Part shown: piece after piece, positions 62,701 to 64,000 of the stretch
Layout of the letters: each line of letters begins with the position of its first letter
How positions within the stretch are numbered: the first letter of the stretch is position 1
Program-made: the position numbers and the translations under genes
From: Phoronis australis
Lineage: Eukaryota > Phoronida > Phoronidae
Direction of reading: 5' to 3'
Assembly: GCA_002633005.1 (NCBI GenBank)
Contig: NMRA01000485.1
Coordinates: 248,442 to 312,441 of the forward strand
DNA: 64,000 bases
Notes under the pieces: model-generated
The model's input: the letters and a program-made list of their open reading frames with translations, nothing else
The model's database searches: none
Told to the model about the DNA's origin: nothing

Positions 62701-63965
62701 GACTACGCTGTTGGTCTATCGCGCATGTACGCTGGCAAGGTGCTGCCTTCTGAAAGTGAGTGATCTACATGCGGACGTGGCGTTTTGATAAGTATTCCAG
62801 ATATGCAATTGATAATAAGACCTGTTATTGCTATAAGGAGGTAATGCTTGCAGACTGTCAGCTTTCTATATTAACATGTTGTGTGGAAATGATTAGCAGC
62901 CGTGATGAAGTGTGCAAACCACATTACGTAAAATGCACCATTGTTAACAATTTAATATGTACGGGTGATGGTGCTCTTATTTGTTGTTGTAAATTATGAT
63001 TGATCAGTGTTCAAATAGATTTGGACCATGAAAATAACATTTTGCATTAAGTTTGACCAAAAACGCATCTAGTTCAGGTTTTTACCTCAACTCATTTTGA
63101 AACCTGAGCCCACCTGCATCAGTTTTAGCCAAGGTCTTGATCGCGAAGTCTCGTACCTAAAGTTTTAAATGCCATTGCATGTCCAGTGGGGCTAAGGTAT
63201 CGTATGTGATACATTGCCAGGCATACATGAGCTCCTCCTCTGCAGTGTTCCTCTGTATCCCCTTCTCTACAGGGCCTGGTCACATGCTTCTTGAGCAGTG
63301 GAACCCCTACGGTGTGGTGGGCGTCATCACTGCTTTCAACTTTCCTGTGGCTCCTTACGGCTGGAACAGTGCCATCGCTCTGGCCTGTGGCAATTGTCTT
63401 CTCTGGTAAGTTATCACTAGAGTGGACATGGTGTGTACAAAATGTTTGGCTAAAATGTGCACAGCAGTCCGTTTTTTGACTAAGTGGTCATGGTGTTCCT
63501 CAAGAGCGTATTGTTTCCCGACTGTAATTGTTTTATATTATAAAATAGTTGTATCTTTAACTTCCTAAAACCACTTTGATGTAGTAAGTACATGACAGTC
63601 ACTTCTAAAAATCTATTGGTCTGTTTACATCAACCGCTAGCCTACCATTTCAGTCAGTCATTTCTCCGCCCATCTTCAGGTGTTAAGCGTTCTTAGAAGA
63701 ACGAACATGGGTATGTGGTACACTCAGGGTGGTCACTAACAAGCACTTTTTGGATTCTTTCTGACACCCGAAATTTTAGCCGAAGACCTCATCCAACCGT
63801 GCATTGACTGACCGAAACTTCTTGCCATTGAAACAGACTAGAGGTGGGAGTAAATAGACCAATGATGGGATCTTATCGTTGTGCAACACATTTGTCACCT
63901 CTCACTTTCTCTCTCTCCAGGAAAGGCGCCCCCAGCACACCACTGACCAGTATCGCAATCTCCAA
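59746..63965 (+). CDS. ALDH7A1: Aldehyde dehydrogenase 7A1 (antiquitin), 5' part
   Basis: Seven exons: 59746-59860, 60479-60532, 61441-61506, 61728-61808, 62632-62755, 63273-63405 and 63921-63965. Phases agree and the gene continues past the window edge. The translation matches antiquitin: [93 protein letters not shown]. The enzyme oxidises alpha-aminoadipic semialdehyde in lysine breakdown and also other aldehydes, with NAD+. The first in-frame ATG (59756) would give a cytosolic form starting [10 protein letters not shown]. The exon opens after an acceptor (cttccag), so an upstream exon with a mitochondrial presequence is possible but was not found. The catalytic cysteine and glutamate lie beyond the window, so activity cannot be judged. 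Confidence 0.95.
62451..62602. mobile_element. MITE-like element with GGCGGAT ends, third copy
   Basis: The left end GTGGCGGATTTAGG is followed by a G run. The right end AATCCTGGATCTGCC is its imperfect inverse. It is about 150 bp and lies in the ALDH7A1 intron, 30 bp before the exon 5 acceptor. Confidence 0.5.
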
Positions 63966-64000
63966 GTGAGTTCTTGCTCAACTAGCAACTACAGGCATGC

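Overview
The window is nuclear DNA of an animal, probably a marine invertebrate. Every recognisable protein gene is split into many short exons with GT...AG introns, the DNA is AT-rich outside exons, and several families of short non-autonomous transposons sit in introns and gaps. Three gene types point to a non-vertebrate: one WHAMM/JMY-type actin nucleator, one p66/GATAD2 gene, and an FKBP fused to a nucleoplasmin-like domain (the FKBP39/46 architecture). I cannot settle the phylum from sequence alone; an echinoderm, hemichordate, amphioxus or lophotrochozoan would all fit.

Layout. There are six genes on strictly alternating strands, forming three head-to-head pairs. Pair 1 is MYDGF (minus, CDS 1461-5650) and WHAMM/JMY (plus, 9092-17181). 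Pair 2 is CCT3, the TCP-1 gamma chaperonin subunit (minus, 21282-35452), and p66/GATAD2 of the NuRD complex (plus, 36635-41099). Pair 3 is the nucleoplasmin-FKBP (minus, 44234-57581) and ALDH7A1/antiquitin (plus, from about 59746 and running off the right edge). Convergent gaps lie at 17182-21281 and 41100-44233. I joined exons by hand with reading phase checked at every junction. CCT3 gives 546 aa, WHAMM/JMY 744 aa, p66 513 aa and FKBP 436 aa. MYDGF gives 135 aa, shorter than the family. ALDH7A1 is partial.

The genes are housekeeping functions with no evident shared pathway: secreted/ER factor, actin nucleation, tubulin/actin folding, chromatin repression, nuclear prolyl isomerase, and lysine/aldehyde catabolism.

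The most unusual content is in the repeats. Two 688-bp elements (5761-6448 and 33271-33958) are near-perfect hairpins with 337-bp arms, a 14-bp loop and 8-bp target duplications. At four positions the two copies differ from each other yet both arms within each copy agree, a sign of arm-to-arm homogenisation. A second family has ends CAGGGCTTGGAAT and 6-bp target duplications, with two kinds of interior. p66 carries a tandemly duplicated 84-nt phase-symmetric exon, and the WHAMM/JMY acidic tail has Phe where the family has Trp. I saw no CRISPR array, operon, prokaryotic mobile element or complete viral genome.
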